From positions 480,836 through 544,835 of the forward strand of contig KB906735.1 of assembly GCA_000381585.1 (NCBI GenBank): a stretch of DNA of 64,000 nt. The letters are read 5' to 3'. The translations under genes were made by a program, and so were the position numbers. Origin of the DNA: Acidobacteriaceae bacterium KBS 83. Lineage in GTDB: Bacteria; Acidobacteriota; Terriglobia; Terriglobales; Acidobacteriaceae. The stretch's first letter is position 1, and every line of letters begins with the position of its first letter. The notes under the pieces are model-generated. The model searched no databases. It was not told the DNA's origin and worked only from the letters and a program-made list of their open reading frames with translations. Positions 1-8,870 of the stretch are shown here, piece by piece.

Positions 1-52
1 TCGATAAGAATATCACTCTCGGATCGCCCTTCCCATAGCATGACAGGATCGC

Positions 53-1255
53 ATGTCTACTCTGCCCAACGTGCACGACCTTCCCACGCGCACGCCTCTC
101 TTTGTCCGTAGCAGGCGCCTGGATTCGATCGACATCGTCCGCGGCATCATCATGATCCTGATGGCGCTGGACCTTGTGCGCGATTTCTTTGGTGTACCGG
201 GCATCAGCCCCACGGACGTGACCCACGCTACCGCAGCACTTTTCCTGACCCGGTGGATTACTAATCTTTGCGCTCCAGGCTTTTTCCTCCTGATGGGGAC
301 CGGCGTGTATCTATCGCTACAGAAAAGATCGCGCAGCGAACTGGGGCGCTTTCTGATTACGCGCGGCATGTGGCTCATCTTTTTGGAAGTCTTCGTGACG
401 CGATGTCTCGGCCTCCAGTTCAACGTTGATTACCGCATGACCATGCTGACAGTGTTGTGGGCACTGGGATGGGCCATGATCGCTCTTGCAGCGCTGCTGA
501 CCCTGCGAACGCGATGGATTGGCGTAATCGGTATCGCAATGATCGCTGCACACAATCTGTTGGATCGCGTCCAATCGGCCGATCCCCTGTGGCGGCTCAT
601 CCATGCGCCCGGCGTCGTGCTTGCCGTGCGGGGTCACATTGTCTTCGCCGCCTACCCGCTGGTCGCGTGGATCGGAGTGACCGCGGTGGGCTTGTGCTTG
701 GTCAGATTTACGGTTGGCCCGAGCAGAAGCGCAAAGCGTGGCTTGCGCGTGCCGGGATCGGGCTCACCTTGGCGTTTCTCGTTTTGCGCGCCATCAATCG
801 TTACGGAGATCCGCAGCCCTGGAGCGTGCGGGCATCCATAGGACACACCGTTCTTTCCTTCGTGAACACGACGAAGTATCCGCTGTCGCTCTTGTCCTGC
901 TGATGACGCTCGGTCCGATTCTGCTGTTGCTGCGGGTCTTTGAAGGCTGGACACCGCGCATTCTTCGCCCGGTGAATGTTTTCGGCCGGGTCCCAATGTT
1001 CTATTACCTATTGCATCTTCCATTGATCCATCTGCTGGCCGTCGCGTTATGCGGTCTGCGCTACGGTGCAGTCCATTGGATGTTTGAATCACCCACGCGG
1101 GGAATTTCCCGTTTACCGCGCCACCCGGTTGGGGCCTGACGCTGCCGGAAACCTACCTGGTTTGGGTCGCGGTCGTGGTACTGCTATCTCCGGTTTGCCG
1201 ATGGTTTGCTGCATTGAAGCAGCGGAATAAGGCTCTGTGGCTTAGCTATCTATAG
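53..1255 (+). pseudogene. DUF1624-type membrane acyltransferase, frameshifted
   Basis: The conceptual product is about 400 residues with many hydrophobic segments. It opens with RLDSIDIVRGIIMILMALD, the typical start of DUF1624 / heparan-alpha-glucosaminide N-acetyltransferase-like proteins, and ends with RVPMFYYLLHLPLIHLLA, the typical final helices. Reading must change frame three times: near 700 (one G missing in LGQIYGWP), near 892-896, and in the G run at 1099-1102. All three changes look like one-base losses, and together they restore the starting frame, so the last stretch reads through to TAG at 1253-1255. In family members this fold is thought to transfer acyl groups to sugars across the inner membrane; the substrate here is unknown. 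The gene is either decayed or affected by homopolymer sequencing errors. Confidence 0.75.
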
Positions 1256-1290
1256 GCTGCCGCGGACGCGCGATCCGTTAAGATATGTAA

Positions 1291-2865
1291 GTGAATCCCA
1301 CCGACATTCTGGAAGCGCCGCCAACGGCAGCGGTCGTCGATGCCGCACGGCCGCGTGTCGGTTTTGTGAGCCTCGGCTGTCCGAAAAATCTCGTGGACAG
1401 CGAGGTGATGATGGGGCTGCTCGATCGCGCGGGGGCCGAGCTGACAGCCGATCCGGAAGCCGCCGAGATTCTGGTCGTGAACACCTGCTCGTTTATTGAT
1501 TCGGCCAAGCAAGAGTCAGTCGACACCATCCTCGAGATGGCGCAGCACAAGACCAGTGGCCGCGCCCGCAAGCTGATTGTGGCCGGGTGTCTGGTCGAGC
1601 GCTATCGGGACGAGATCCGTAAAAACATTCCCGAGGTTGATGCGGTGGTGGGCACGGGCGAGTTGGAGGCAATCCTGGACGCTGCCGGTCTTCGGCCCGC
1701 GCAGACCGCCGTCCCCGTGGCTCCGCAGCTGTTCAATATTTTGACCGCGCCAGCAACTCCGCGTCATTCGCCGGCGAACGCAGCTTCGACAACGTTGGAT
1801 GCTCGGGCGGGGACCGCCTCCTCGCGTGCCGAAGGCGACCTGCGCGAGCAGCAGGGGCGCTTTGCGCGCGATGCATGGGATGGCGCAACGACCACGCTGC
1901 CTACGTATCTCTACGACGAGACGACGCCGCGGTTGCTGGCCACCGGTAAGACATCGGCGTATCTGAAGATTGCGGAAGGGTGCGATCATCCCTGCTCGTT
2001 CTGCGTCATCCCGAATCTGCGGGGTAAGTTCCGTTCTCGCCGGTTTGAATCGGTGGTCGCGGAAGCAGAGCAACTCGTGGCGCGCGGCGTGCGCGAGATT
2101 ACACTCATCGGCCAGGACACCACCTGCTACGGCGAGGATTTCGGATTAGAGGATGGGCTTGCGGTTCTGCTCGACCGGCTTGCGCAGGTAGAGGGCCTCA
2201 ACTGGCTGCGCTTTCTCTACGCATACCCCAACAAAATTACTGGGCGGCTGCTCGACACCATCGCGAAGCACGATCGCATTGTGAAGTACATGGACGTGCC
2301 TCTGCAGCACGCTTCCGCGCCCGTGCTGAAGCGGATGCGCCGCGGCGCGAATGCCGACATTTTCTTGCGCATGCTCGAGAAGGTCCGGGCGGCTATTCCC
2401 GGTATCGCCCTGCGCACCTCGTTCATCGTAGGCTTTCCCGGTGAGACGGCAGAAGACCACGCAGCACTGATGGATTTCGTACGCGAGGCGAAGTTCGATT
2501 GGATGGGTGCCTTCGCCTACTCGGATGAAGAGGGCTCCCATGCATTCGGCTTCGATAAGGCGCTCAAGGTGCCGAAGCGCACCATTGAAGCGAGACGACG
2601 CGCGCTAATGAAGCTGCAGCAATCAATCAGTCGCGAGCGTAAAGAGCAGTGGATCGGCCGCACGATGAACATCCTGGTCGAAGGTGAGAGCGAGGAGACG
2701 CCACTGCTTTGGGAAGGCCGCTCCGAGTTCCACGCGCCGGAGATCGATGGCAAGGTCTACATCAACGATTTCGGCCCACTTGAGACGCTGGTTCCGGGTA
2801 CCTTCTATGGCGCCGAGATCACCGAAGCGCACGACTATGATGTGGTCGCGCGCGTTATCGAATAA
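1291..2865 (+). CDS. rimO: Ribosomal protein S12 methylthiotransferase RimO
   Basis: Radical SAM enzyme that adds a methylthio group to the conserved aspartate of ribosomal protein S12. The N-terminal UPF0004 domain carries the three cysteines of one 4Fe-4S cluster at C30 (SLGCPKN), C66 (NTCS) and C100 (AGCL). The radical SAM cluster is C231-x3-C235-x2-C238 in EGCDHPCSFC. A C-terminal TRAM-like region follows. At 524 residues it is longer than the usual roughly 440: an Ala/Thr/Arg-rich insertion at about residues 140-215 separates the two domains. The SLGCPKN motif separates RimO from the tRNA enzyme MiaB. The start is GTG at 1291; the nearby ATG at 1285 is followed at once by a stop. No good Shine-Dalgarno is visible. 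Confidence 0.95.
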   Translation: MNPTDILEAPPTAAVVDAARPRVGFVSLGCPKNLVDSEVMMGLLDRAGAELTADPEAAEILVVNTCSFIDSAKQESVDTILEMAQHKTSGRARKLIVAGCLVERYRDEIRKNIPEVDAVVGTGELEAILDAAGLRPAQTAVPVAPQLFNILTAPATPRHSPANAASTTLDARAGTASSRAEGDLREQQGRFARDAWDGATTTLPTYLYDETTPRLLATGKTSAYLKIAEGCDHPCSFCVIPNLRGKFRSRRFESVVAEAEQLVARGVREITLIGQDTTCYGEDFGLEDGLAVLLDRLAQVEGLNWLRFLYAYPNKITGRLLDTIAKHDRIVKYMDVPLQHASAPVLKRMRRGANADIFLRMLEKVRAAIPGIALRTSFIVGFPGETAEDHAALMDFVREAKFDWMGAFAYSDEEGSHAFGFDKALKVPKRTIEARRRALMKLQQSISRERKEQWIGRTMNILVEGESEETPLLWEGRSEFHAPEIDGKVYINDFGPLETLVPGTFYGAEITEAHDYDVVARVIE

Positions 2866-2880
2866 CCTTCAGGAGCCGTT

Positions 2881-3114
2881 ATGACTGAGGCGAAGCAGAA
2901 AATCCTTCGCTGCCCTATCTGCAAGACCGTGGTGCCGCTGGACGAACCCAATGCGCCTTTCTGCAGCGACCGTTGCCGCATCATCGACCTGGGAAAGTGG
3001 GCCAGCGGCGAGTACCGCATCTCCTCGCCGATCCTCGATCCTGGGGTGTTGGAGGATATCGACGAGGCCACCTTGCGCCGTGCCCAGCAGGAGAATGATG
3101 CGGACGAACGTTGA
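2881..3114 (+). CDS. yacG: DNA gyrase inhibitor YacG (zinc-binding)
   Basis: A 77-residue protein with the YacG zinc finger: C11-x2-C14 (RCPIC) and C28-x3-C32 (FCSDRC), followed by the diagnostic RIIDLGKWASGEYRI segment. In E. coli YacG binds the GyrB C-terminal region and inhibits gyrase; that role is taken from the family. The start is ATG, 15 bases after the rimO stop and behind CAGGAG, a good Shine-Dalgarno. It probably shares a transcript with rimO and pgpA, which begins 15 bases downstream. Confidence 0.93.
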   Translation: MTEAKQKILRCPICKTVVPLDEPNAPFCSDRCRIIDLGKWASGEYRISSPILDPGVLEDIDEATLRRAQQENDADER

Positions 3115-3129
3115 CCGTCCCGTGGCGCA

Positions 3130-3666
3130 ATGAACGATAGACCAGCCGCGGCACCCGCCACCGGCAAGAAGACCCTGTGGGCGTGGGCCGTCGGTACGTT
3201 CTTCGGGGTGGGTCTGTTGAAGCCCGGGCCCGGGACATGGGGTTCAGTCGCCGCGACGATGCTGTGGATGGGCGGGATTCTCATCCACCAGTACAATCCC
3301 TTTCCCTTCTTTGAGTGGCAGGCCTTCTGGCTCTTCTACTCCTCGCTGACCCTTGCAGCCGTGGCGCTCGCCTCTATTATCGGCATTCCTGCGGCGAGTA
3401 TCGTCGCGCAGGAGAGCGGCCGCGAAGACCCTGGCCACGTCGTCATCGATGAAGTCGCCGGACAGTGGCTCACGCTCGTTGTCTGCCCCCCCGACTGGCC
3501 GCATGCACTTCTTGCGCTCGCCCTCTTCCGCCTCTTCGACATCACCAAACCATGGCCCATCCGCAAGCTCGAGGCGCTGCCCGGCGGGTGGGGCATCATG
3601 CTGGACGACCTGGCAGCCGGCTTCTTCGGCCTGGTCGTGCTGCTTGTGATCCAGCATTGGTGGTAG
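3130..3666 (+). CDS. pgpA: Phosphatidylglycerophosphatase A
   Basis: A 178-residue membrane phosphatase that converts phosphatidylglycerol phosphate to phosphatidylglycerol, the last step of PG synthesis. Family motifs are present in order: GVGLLKPGPGTWGS near residues 26-39, the acidic IDEVAGQWLTL near 107-117, RLFDITKPWPI in the middle, and MLDDLAAGFFG near 157-165, with hydrophobic helices between them. Length and motif order match PgpA. It lies 15 bases after yacG. It shares this stretch with another phospholipid gene, plsY, although an NHL-type gene and cinA stand between them. Confidence 0.93.
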   Translation: MNDRPAAAPATGKKTLWAWAVGTFFGVGLLKPGPGTWGSVAATMLWMGGILIHQYNPFPFFEWQAFWLFYSSLTLAAVALASIIGIPAASIVAQESGREDPGHVVIDEVAGQWLTLVVCPPDWPHALLALALFRLFDITKPWPIRKLEALPGGWGIMLDDLAAGFFGLVVLLVIQHWW

Positions 3667-3674
3667 TCTGCGCG

Positions 3675-3718
3675 TCTAAACTGGGCAGTCCTACACTGCG
3701 CAGTCGTAGACTGGAGGG
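3675..3718 (+). repeat. Three contiguous imperfect 14-15 base repeats before a start codon
   Basis: Units at 3675-3688 (TCTAAACTGGGCAG), 3689-3703 (TCCTACACTGCGCAG) and 3704-3718 (TCGTAGACTGGAGGG) lie head to tail. The middle unit runs into a perfect 10-base palindrome, ACTGCGCAGT, at 3695-3704. The last unit forms the GGAGGGG Shine-Dalgarno of the next gene. Function unknown; it could simply be local duplication. Confidence 0.5.
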
Positions 3719-3727
3719 GCCAGCCAT

Positions 3728-4786
3728 ATGATCCGTATCGCCAAGTCAGACCACTCCAATTCGAACGCGCCACGCATTGACTCCATTACCCCTGAGGCAG
3801 TCCTGCCAGGCGGTGAGGTCGAACTGGCCGGCAGCTCGTTGGGCCCGGTGGCGGAACGCCGTCCCCTCGCCGTACTCGACGGCTCGCTGGCTCCGGTCCT
3901 GATGAGCCGTCCCACGCGCATGAGCATTCGGGTGCCTGAGTCCGCCGAAGTTGGTCGTCTGGAGGTGCGTCAGAACGGCGCAACCAGCAACGCCGTCACC
4001 CTGAAGATTGGCCGTTTGTTGGCGGAAAACGTGAACCCGGTCGCCAGTCCGGTGGTGGACGCCGATGGGAATGTGTATACGACGCTCTCCGGCCAGCGCG
4101 GGGAGAAGATGCCGGTATCGGTCTATCGGATTTCGCCGGAAGGCGACATGGACAGCTTCGCCACCGACATAGTGAATCCGACAGGCCTCGCCATCGATGC
4201 GGACGGCGTGCTCTATGTTTCCTCGCGACACGAGGGCACGATCCATCGCATTACACCTCAGGGCGCCAGTTCGGTGTTTGTGGAAAGCATGGGCGTCGCA
4301 ACCGGACTCGCCTTCGACCCCGAAGGCAATCTCTACTGCGGCGATCGCAGCGGCACGATCTTCAAAATCGCGCGCGATCGGCAGATCTTTGTCTTTGCCA
4401 CGCTGGAGCCAAGCGTCTCTGCCTATCATCTCGCCTTCGGCCTGGATGGCACACTCTTCGTCTCAGGTCCTACGACCTCGAGTAACGACGCCGTGCACGC
4501 CATCGACCGCGATGGCACCGGACGCGTCTACTATCGCGGCCTTGGCCGTCCGCAGGGGATGGCCGTAGACATCGCCGGCTCGCTCTACATAGCGGCATCG
4601 CATCGTGGCCGGCGCGGCGTATTGCGCCTACCCATCGATCGCGCACCTGAGGATGAACCCGAGATCGTGATCAGCGGCAGCGGCATCGTAGGGCTTGCTT
4701 TCAGCCCATCCAGCAGCGCCGTCGTGGCCACCCATAACGCCATTTATCATGTGGCATTGGGCGTGGAAGGCCTGCGTTTTCTCTGA
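3728..4786 (+). CDS. IPT/TIG and NHL-type beta-propeller protein
   Basis: 352 residues. Residues 13-90 look like an IPT/TIG immunoglobulin-like domain (APRIDSITPEAVLPGGEVEL). The remainder is an NHL/SMP30-like propeller built of repeated strands such as NPTGLAIDADGVLYVSSRHE, TGLAFDPEGNLYCGDRSG and RPQGMAVDIAGSLYIAAS. No signal peptide is visible. The ATG follows GGAGGGG with good spacing. The gene sits between pgpA and cinA in the housekeeping run. Its role is unknown: such propellers bind ligands or proteins and some are lactonases, but I see no clear metal-binding catalytic set. Confidence 0.85.
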   Translation: MIRIAKSDHSNSNAPRIDSITPEAVLPGGEVELAGSSLGPVAERRPLAVLDGSLAPVLMSRPTRMSIRVPESAEVGRLEVRQNGATSNAVTLKIGRLLAENVNPVASPVVDADGNVYTTLSGQRGEKMPVSVYRISPEGDMDSFATDIVNPTGLAIDADGVLYVSSRHEGTIHRITPQGASSVFVESMGVATGLAFDPEGNLYCGDRSGTIFKIARDRQIFVFATLEPSVSAYHLAFGLDGTLFVSGPTTSSNDAVHAIDRDGTGRVYYRGLGRPQGMAVDIAGSLYIAASHRGRRGVLRLPIDRAPEDEPEIVISGSGIVGLAFSPSSSAVVATHNAIYHVALGVEGLRFL

Positions 4787-4863
4787 CAGATCTGCACGCG
4801 CACCGCATCCCACCCATGTCCGCACATTTTGTATCGCTGTATTTCGGAAGGTGACCCACCCGC

Positions 4864-6123
4864 ATGCTCGCAGAAACCATCGCCGTCGGCTCGGAGATGC
4901 TGACGCCCTTTCGCCAGGACACCAACTCGCTTTTCATCACCGAGCGCCTCAATGAGATCGGCGTCAAAGTTGCCTTCAAGACCACAGTTGGCGATCGCAT
5001 GGAGCACCTCGTCAGTGCGGTTCGCACGGCGGCACAACGCGTCGACATTGTCGTCATCATGGGCGGTCTCGGACCGACACAGGACGACCTGACGCGTCAG
5101 TCAGTAGCGGAAGCCATGGGCATTCATATCCGGCGCAATGCAGACATAGTGGCGGATCTCTACAAACGATTTGCCGCGCGCCGCATGAGCATGACAGAGA
5201 ACAACGCGCAGCAGGCCGACGTGCTTGAAGGCGCGCACGTGGTGCCCAATGCCAACGGCACTGCCCCGGCGCAGTGGCTGGATACGGTCTTCGGCGGCCA
5301 TCGCAAAATCCTGATGCTGCTGCCTGGACCGCCGCTTGAATTGAAGCCGATCTTCGACCAGGAGTGCATGCCGCGCCTGCGTGAGGCCTTGCCGCAACGG
5401 TTCATCGCCATGCGCACGCTAAAGGCGGCGATGATCGGCGAGTCCGCGTGCGACGCGCGCATCGCGCCGATTTACAAGCATTATCCAGACGTCGAGACCA
5501 CCATCCTCGCCGGCGGTGGCGACATTCAGCTGAACCTGATCTGCGAGAAGCCGGCCCTCGATATTGCCCAGGCACGTGTCGATGAGCTTGCTGGCCGCAT
5601 TGAAGAAGAGTTGGACGAGCTCATCTATTCAACTCAGGGTGAATCACTCGAAGAGATCGTGCTGCTCTATCTCGGAATGAAGGGCGCGACGCTGGCGGTG
5701 GCCGAGAGTTGCACCGGTGGTCTGGTAGCAGAGCGCATCACCAGCATCCCCGGCAGTTCACGGGCTTTTCTCGGTGGCGCGGTTGTGTATTCGAATGAAC
5801 TGAAGACGCTTTTTGCCGGAGCGGACGCAGGCTTGATCGAGCAACATGGGGCCGTCAGCGCTCAAGTGGCGAAGGCGATGGCTGAGGGCATTCGCAAGAA
5901 GACGGGTGCCACCATCGGCCTCGCCATCACCGGAATCGCAGGTCCGGGCGGCGGTACGGAGGAAAAGCCAGTCGGCCTGGTTTACATCGCAGTCGCGCAT
6001 GGCAAGGAAATCGAAGTAGTGGAGAAGAACTTCGCTTCGTTCTCCACGCAAAGCACGCGTGAGCGCGTGCGCACGTTGAGCGCGCAGGCCGCGCTGGACA
6101 TGGTTCGGCGCCGGCTGATGTAG
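4864..6123 (+). CDS. cinA: CinA-family protein (competence/damage-inducible)
   Basis: A 419-residue two-domain CinA. The N-terminal MoaB/MogA-like domain (AETIAVGSEMLTPFRQDTNS, then VVIMGGLGPTQDDLT) is the region linked to ADP-ribose pyrophosphatase activity in studied members. The C-terminal CinA domain, from about residue 277, carries LAVAESCTGGLVAERIT and AITGIAGPGGGTEEKPVGLV, the signature of nicotinamide-mononucleotide deamidase (PncC). It probably acts in pyridine nucleotide repair or salvage. The ATG is preceded by GGAAGGTG about 10 bases upstream. It lies in the pgpA-plsY-gpsA neighbourhood. Confidence 0.95.
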   Translation: MLAETIAVGSEMLTPFRQDTNSLFITERLNEIGVKVAFKTTVGDRMEHLVSAVRTAAQRVDIVVIMGGLGPTQDDLTRQSVAEAMGIHIRRNADIVADLYKRFAARRMSMTENNAQQADVLEGAHVVPNANGTAPAQWLDTVFGGHRKILMLLPGPPLELKPIFDQECMPRLREALPQRFIAMRTLKAAMIGESACDARIAPIYKHYPDVETTILAGGGDIQLNLICEKPALDIAQARVDELAGRIEEELDELIYSTQGESLEEIVLLYLGMKGATLAVAESCTGGLVAERITSIPGSSRAFLGGAVVYSNELKTLFAGADAGLIEQHGAVSAQVAKAMAEGIRKKTGATIGLAITGIAGPGGGTEEKPVGLVYIAVAHGKEIEVVEKNFASFSTQSTRERVRTLSAQAALDMVRRRLM

Positions 6124-6178
6124 CTCCGCGCGGTTTGGCGTAGCAAGCTGCGCACTGGTTGCGGTGAACCGCAGGCGC

Positions 6179-6184
6179 TACACT
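6179..6184 (+). promoter_or_regulatory. Candidate TANNNT -10 box before plsY
   Basis: TACACT ends 11 bases before the plsY ATG, and no Shine-Dalgarno lies between them. This spacing would start transcription within about 5 bases of the ATG, the pattern of leaderless genes. No clear -35 is seen. Confidence 0.35.
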
Positions 6185-6195
6185 CGAAGCCGTCC

Positions 6196-6834
6196 ATGCT
6201 CCTCTATTTCCTAGTCGGCGTTGTCGCCTATCTGCTGGGCTCGATTCCTTTCGGTCTCATCCTGGTGCGTGTTTTCCGCAAGCAGGACATCCGCCAGCAA
6301 GGCAGCGGGAATATCGGTGCCACCAATGTGATTCGCTCCGGTGGTAAGGGTCTGGGGGCCGCCACCTTCCTGCTCGATGCAGCAAAGGGGATTTTGGCTG
6401 TGATCGCTGCATACATGATGGCGAGCCAGCTCCACCTGAGCCGTCCGGCGGCGCAGAATCTTGCCGCGACGGCCGCGCTGTGCGCCATCGTAGGCCACAT
6501 CTACACAGTCTGGCTTGGGTTCAAAGGGGGTAAGGGGGTAGCGACAGGCCTTGGTGTCTTCCTCGCCATCTCGCCGATCGCGGCGCTCATCAGCCTGGCG
6601 GTATTCATCGTCGTCTTCACGATTAGCCGCTATGTCTCGCTTGCCTCTATTCTCGCCGCGATCACCTTTGCTGTGCTCGCGTTGATTCGTGGATACGGAA
6701 AGGTCACGCCCTGGCTACTTGCCGTCTGCGTCATCATTCCAGTCATCGTGATCGCGAAACACCACGCCAATATCCGCCGTCTGCTCATGGGGACCGAATA
6801 CCGCTTCGGCAGATCGAAGGCCGCTGCCGCGTGA
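6196..6834 (+). CDS. plsY: Glycerol-3-phosphate acyltransferase PlsY
   Basis: A 212-residue integral membrane enzyme that transfers the acyl group of acyl-phosphate to sn-glycerol 3-phosphate, making lysophosphatidic acid. PlsY motifs are clear: the opening YLLGSIPFGLIL, QGSGNIGATNVIR near residues 36-48 and FKGGKGVATGLG near 109-120, with about five to six hydrophobic helices. Length is typical. Its TGA overlaps the GTG start of gpsA, which makes the glycerol-3-phosphate it uses. The two are therefore almost certainly co-translated. Confidence 0.96.
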   Translation: MLLYFLVGVVAYLLGSIPFGLILVRVFRKQDIRQQGSGNIGATNVIRSGGKGLGAATFLLDAAKGILAVIAAYMMASQLHLSRPAAQNLAATAALCAIVGHIYTVWLGFKGGKGVATGLGVFLAISPIAALISLAVFIVVFTISRYVSLASILAAITFAVLALIRGYGKVTPWLLAVCVIIPVIVIAKHHANIRRLLMGTEYRFGRSKAAAA

Positions 6835-7856
6835 GCCGGCTTGCCATCATCGGTAGCGGGGCGTGGGGCACCGCTCTTGCCATCTCGCTCGCGCAGCGCG
6901 GCAGCCACTCGATAGCTCTGTGGTCGCATACCGCTGCAGTCGCAGAGTCCATTGCGCAACATCGCGAGAATCACACGTATCTTCCCGGTTATGTCGTTCC
7001 CGGCGCTGTAACCCCGACAGCAGACATCGCGCAGGCGCTGGCTTTCGCTGAGATCGTCATCGGAGTAATGCCATCCGCCCATGTGCACGCGATCTATACC
7101 AGGATGGCCCCGCACCTGACGGCCAATCAGGTGATCGTGAGTGCGACCAAAGGCATCATTGCCAGCGGTACCGAGCTCTTGACATATCAGCGGATCAGCG
7201 AGGTGATCGGCGATGTGCTCGCCGCGCGGCAGCTTTCGCTGCCCTGCGCCGTGCTGAGCGGGCCATCGTTTGCGCAGGAAGTTGCGGCGGTCCGCCCCAC
7301 TGCGATGACCATCGCGTGTAAGGAAGCGAAGCTGGCTGCCCGTTTGCAGGATGAACTTTCCGGCCCTGCGTTGCGCCTGTACACGAATGACGATGTCGTT
7401 GGCGTCGAACTTGGAGGCGCGCTGAAAAACGTCATCGCGATCGCAACCGGCATCGTGGATGGACTGGGTCTGGGCCATAACAGTGTTGCAGCTCTCATCA
7501 CCCGCGGCATTGCGGAGATCACCCGGTTGGCAGTCGCATGCGGCGGACGGCGCGAGACCATGGCCGGCCTCGCCGGGCTAGGTGATCTAGTTCTTACCTG
7601 TACGGGCGAGTTGTCGCGCAACCGCCGCGTCGGGATCGAACTCGGGAAAGGTCGCCGTCTCGGTGACATTCTCAACGGCATGGGCGGCAAGGTGGCGGAG
7701 GGCGTGCTGACCACAGGCGCCGCACTGGGATTAGCCAATGGCCGCGGCATCGAAATGCCCATCACCGCGCAGGTGGATGCGATCCTCCACCGTGGCAAGA
7801 GCCCGCGCGAGGCGGTCGCGGAGCTGATGCGGCGTCCCGGCCGGGACGAGCTGTAA
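6831..7856 (+). CDS. gpsA: NAD(P)-dependent glycerol-3-phosphate dehydrogenase
   Basis: 341 residues; reduces dihydroxyacetone phosphate to sn-glycerol 3-phosphate for phospholipid synthesis. The Rossmann motif GSGAWGTALA sits at residues 8-17, VLSGPSFAQEV near 140-150, and the catalytic lysine is K199 in GGALKNVIAIA. The C-terminal helical domain (MAGLAGLGDLVLTCTGELSRN) is complete. The GTG start overlaps the plsY stop by four bases, which fixes the start and couples translation. Confidence 0.97.
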   Translation: MSRLAIIGSGAWGTALAISLAQRGSHSIALWSHTAAVAESIAQHRENHTYLPGYVVPGAVTPTADIAQALAFAEIVIGVMPSAHVHAIYTRMAPHLTANQVIVSATKGIIASGTELLTYQRISEVIGDVLAARQLSLPCAVLSGPSFAQEVAAVRPTAMTIACKEAKLAARLQDELSGPALRLYTNDDVVGVELGGALKNVIAIATGIVDGLGLGHNSVAALITRGIAEITRLAVACGGRRETMAGLAGLGDLVLTCTGELSRNRRVGIELGKGRRLGDILNGMGGKVAEGVLTTGAALGLANGRGIEMPITAQVDAILHRGKSPREAVAELMRRPGRDEL

Positions 7857-7904
7857 CTTCCCGTCAGGTCTTCCGTTGCTACACTGAAGCCAGACGGGCA
7901 ATTC

Positions 7905-8870
7905 ATGATTCAGACACTTTTCGGCAGCCTGAAAGAGGCTGAGGAACCTAAAAAACGCGGCATCTTTGAACGAATGCGCGAGGCGGTGACGCGCACACGC
8001 GAGAACCTCTCGCAATCTCTCGAAGAGATCGTCGCGCTCACCATCGAGATCGACGACAAGGCCCTCGATGAACTGGAAATGAGCCTGATCGCCGCCGATC
8101 TGGGCGTTGTCACGGCGCAAGAGATACTCTCAGCGCTGCGCGAGCGCGCGCTGAACCACAAGATTCGCGATGGCGCGGAATTGAAACAAATGCTGCGGGT
8201 GGAGATTAAGGCGATTCTGGACGCGTACGCCACCCCTCCTCGTGTCGTCGAGCAGGCGCCAGAGGTGATCCTGCTGGTGGGCGTCAACGGCACGGGCAAG
8301 ACGACGACCAGCGGCAAGCTGGCGGCATGGTACCGCCGCATGGGCAAGACCGTGCTGCTGTGCGCAGCCGATACCTTCCGCGCTGCCGCGATCGAGCAGC
8401 TGGAGATATGGGGACAGCGCACCGGGGTCGAGATCATAAAGACCAAGCAGGGTGGCGATCCTTCGGCGGTGCTCTTCGACGCGCTGAATGCGGCGAAGGC
8501 GCGCTCGATCGATGTGCTGCTGGTCGACACGGCCGGGCGCCTGCACACCAAGAACGACCTGATGAAGGAGCTGGACAAGATGCGGCGAACCACGCAGCGC
8601 TTCATTCCCGATGCTCCTCATGAGGTGCTGCTGGTGATGGACGCGACCACCGGGCAGAACGGCATGCAGCAGGCGAAGCTCTTCACTGAGTCCGCGGGCG
8701 TGACCGGCATCGTCCTGACCAAGCTCGATGGCACGGCGAAAGGCGGCGTCGCCGTGGCGATCGCGCGTGAGCTGCAGCTTCCCGTGCGCTTCGTCGGTGT
8801 AGGCGAGAAGCTCGATGACCTGCTGCCCTTCGACAGCGCTGCCTTTACCGACTCGCTGCTCGGCGCCTGA
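7905..8870 (+). CDS. ftsY: Signal recognition particle receptor FtsY
   Basis: 321 residues: the NG core of the SRP receptor GTPase that docks SRP-bound ribosomes at the membrane. The N helical bundle covers about residues 20-110. The G domain has the P-loop [15 protein letters not shown] near 126, [12 protein letters not shown] and [13 protein letters not shown]. The long acidic A domain of E. coli FtsY is absent, so membrane binding would rely on the N-terminal helix. An inverted repeat (CCCGTC at 7860-7865, GACGGG at 7893-7898) and a TACACT box at 7880-7885 precede the ATG. Its TGA overlaps the ATG of ribD. Confidence 0.96.
   Translation: MIQTLFGSLKEAEEPKKRGIFERMREAVTRTRENLSQSLEEIVALTIEIDDKALDELEMSLIAADLGVVTAQEILSALRERALNHKIRDGAELKQMLRVEIKAILDAYATPPRVVEQAPEVILLVGVNGTGKTTTSGKLAAWYRRMGKTVLLCAADTFRAAAIEQLEIWGQRTGVEIIKTKQGGDPSAVLFDALNAAKARSIDVLLVDTAGRLHTKNDLMKELDKMRRTTQRFIPDAPHEVLLVMDATTGQNGMQQAKLFTESAGVTGIVLTKLDGTAKGGVAVAIARELQLPVRFVGVGEKLDDLLPFDSAAFTDSLLGA

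Noticed and set aside
6160-6173. Short hairpin TGCGGT-GA-ACCGCA before plsY as terminator
   Set aside because: Only six pairs with a two-base loop and no T run; likely chance in GC-rich DNA.
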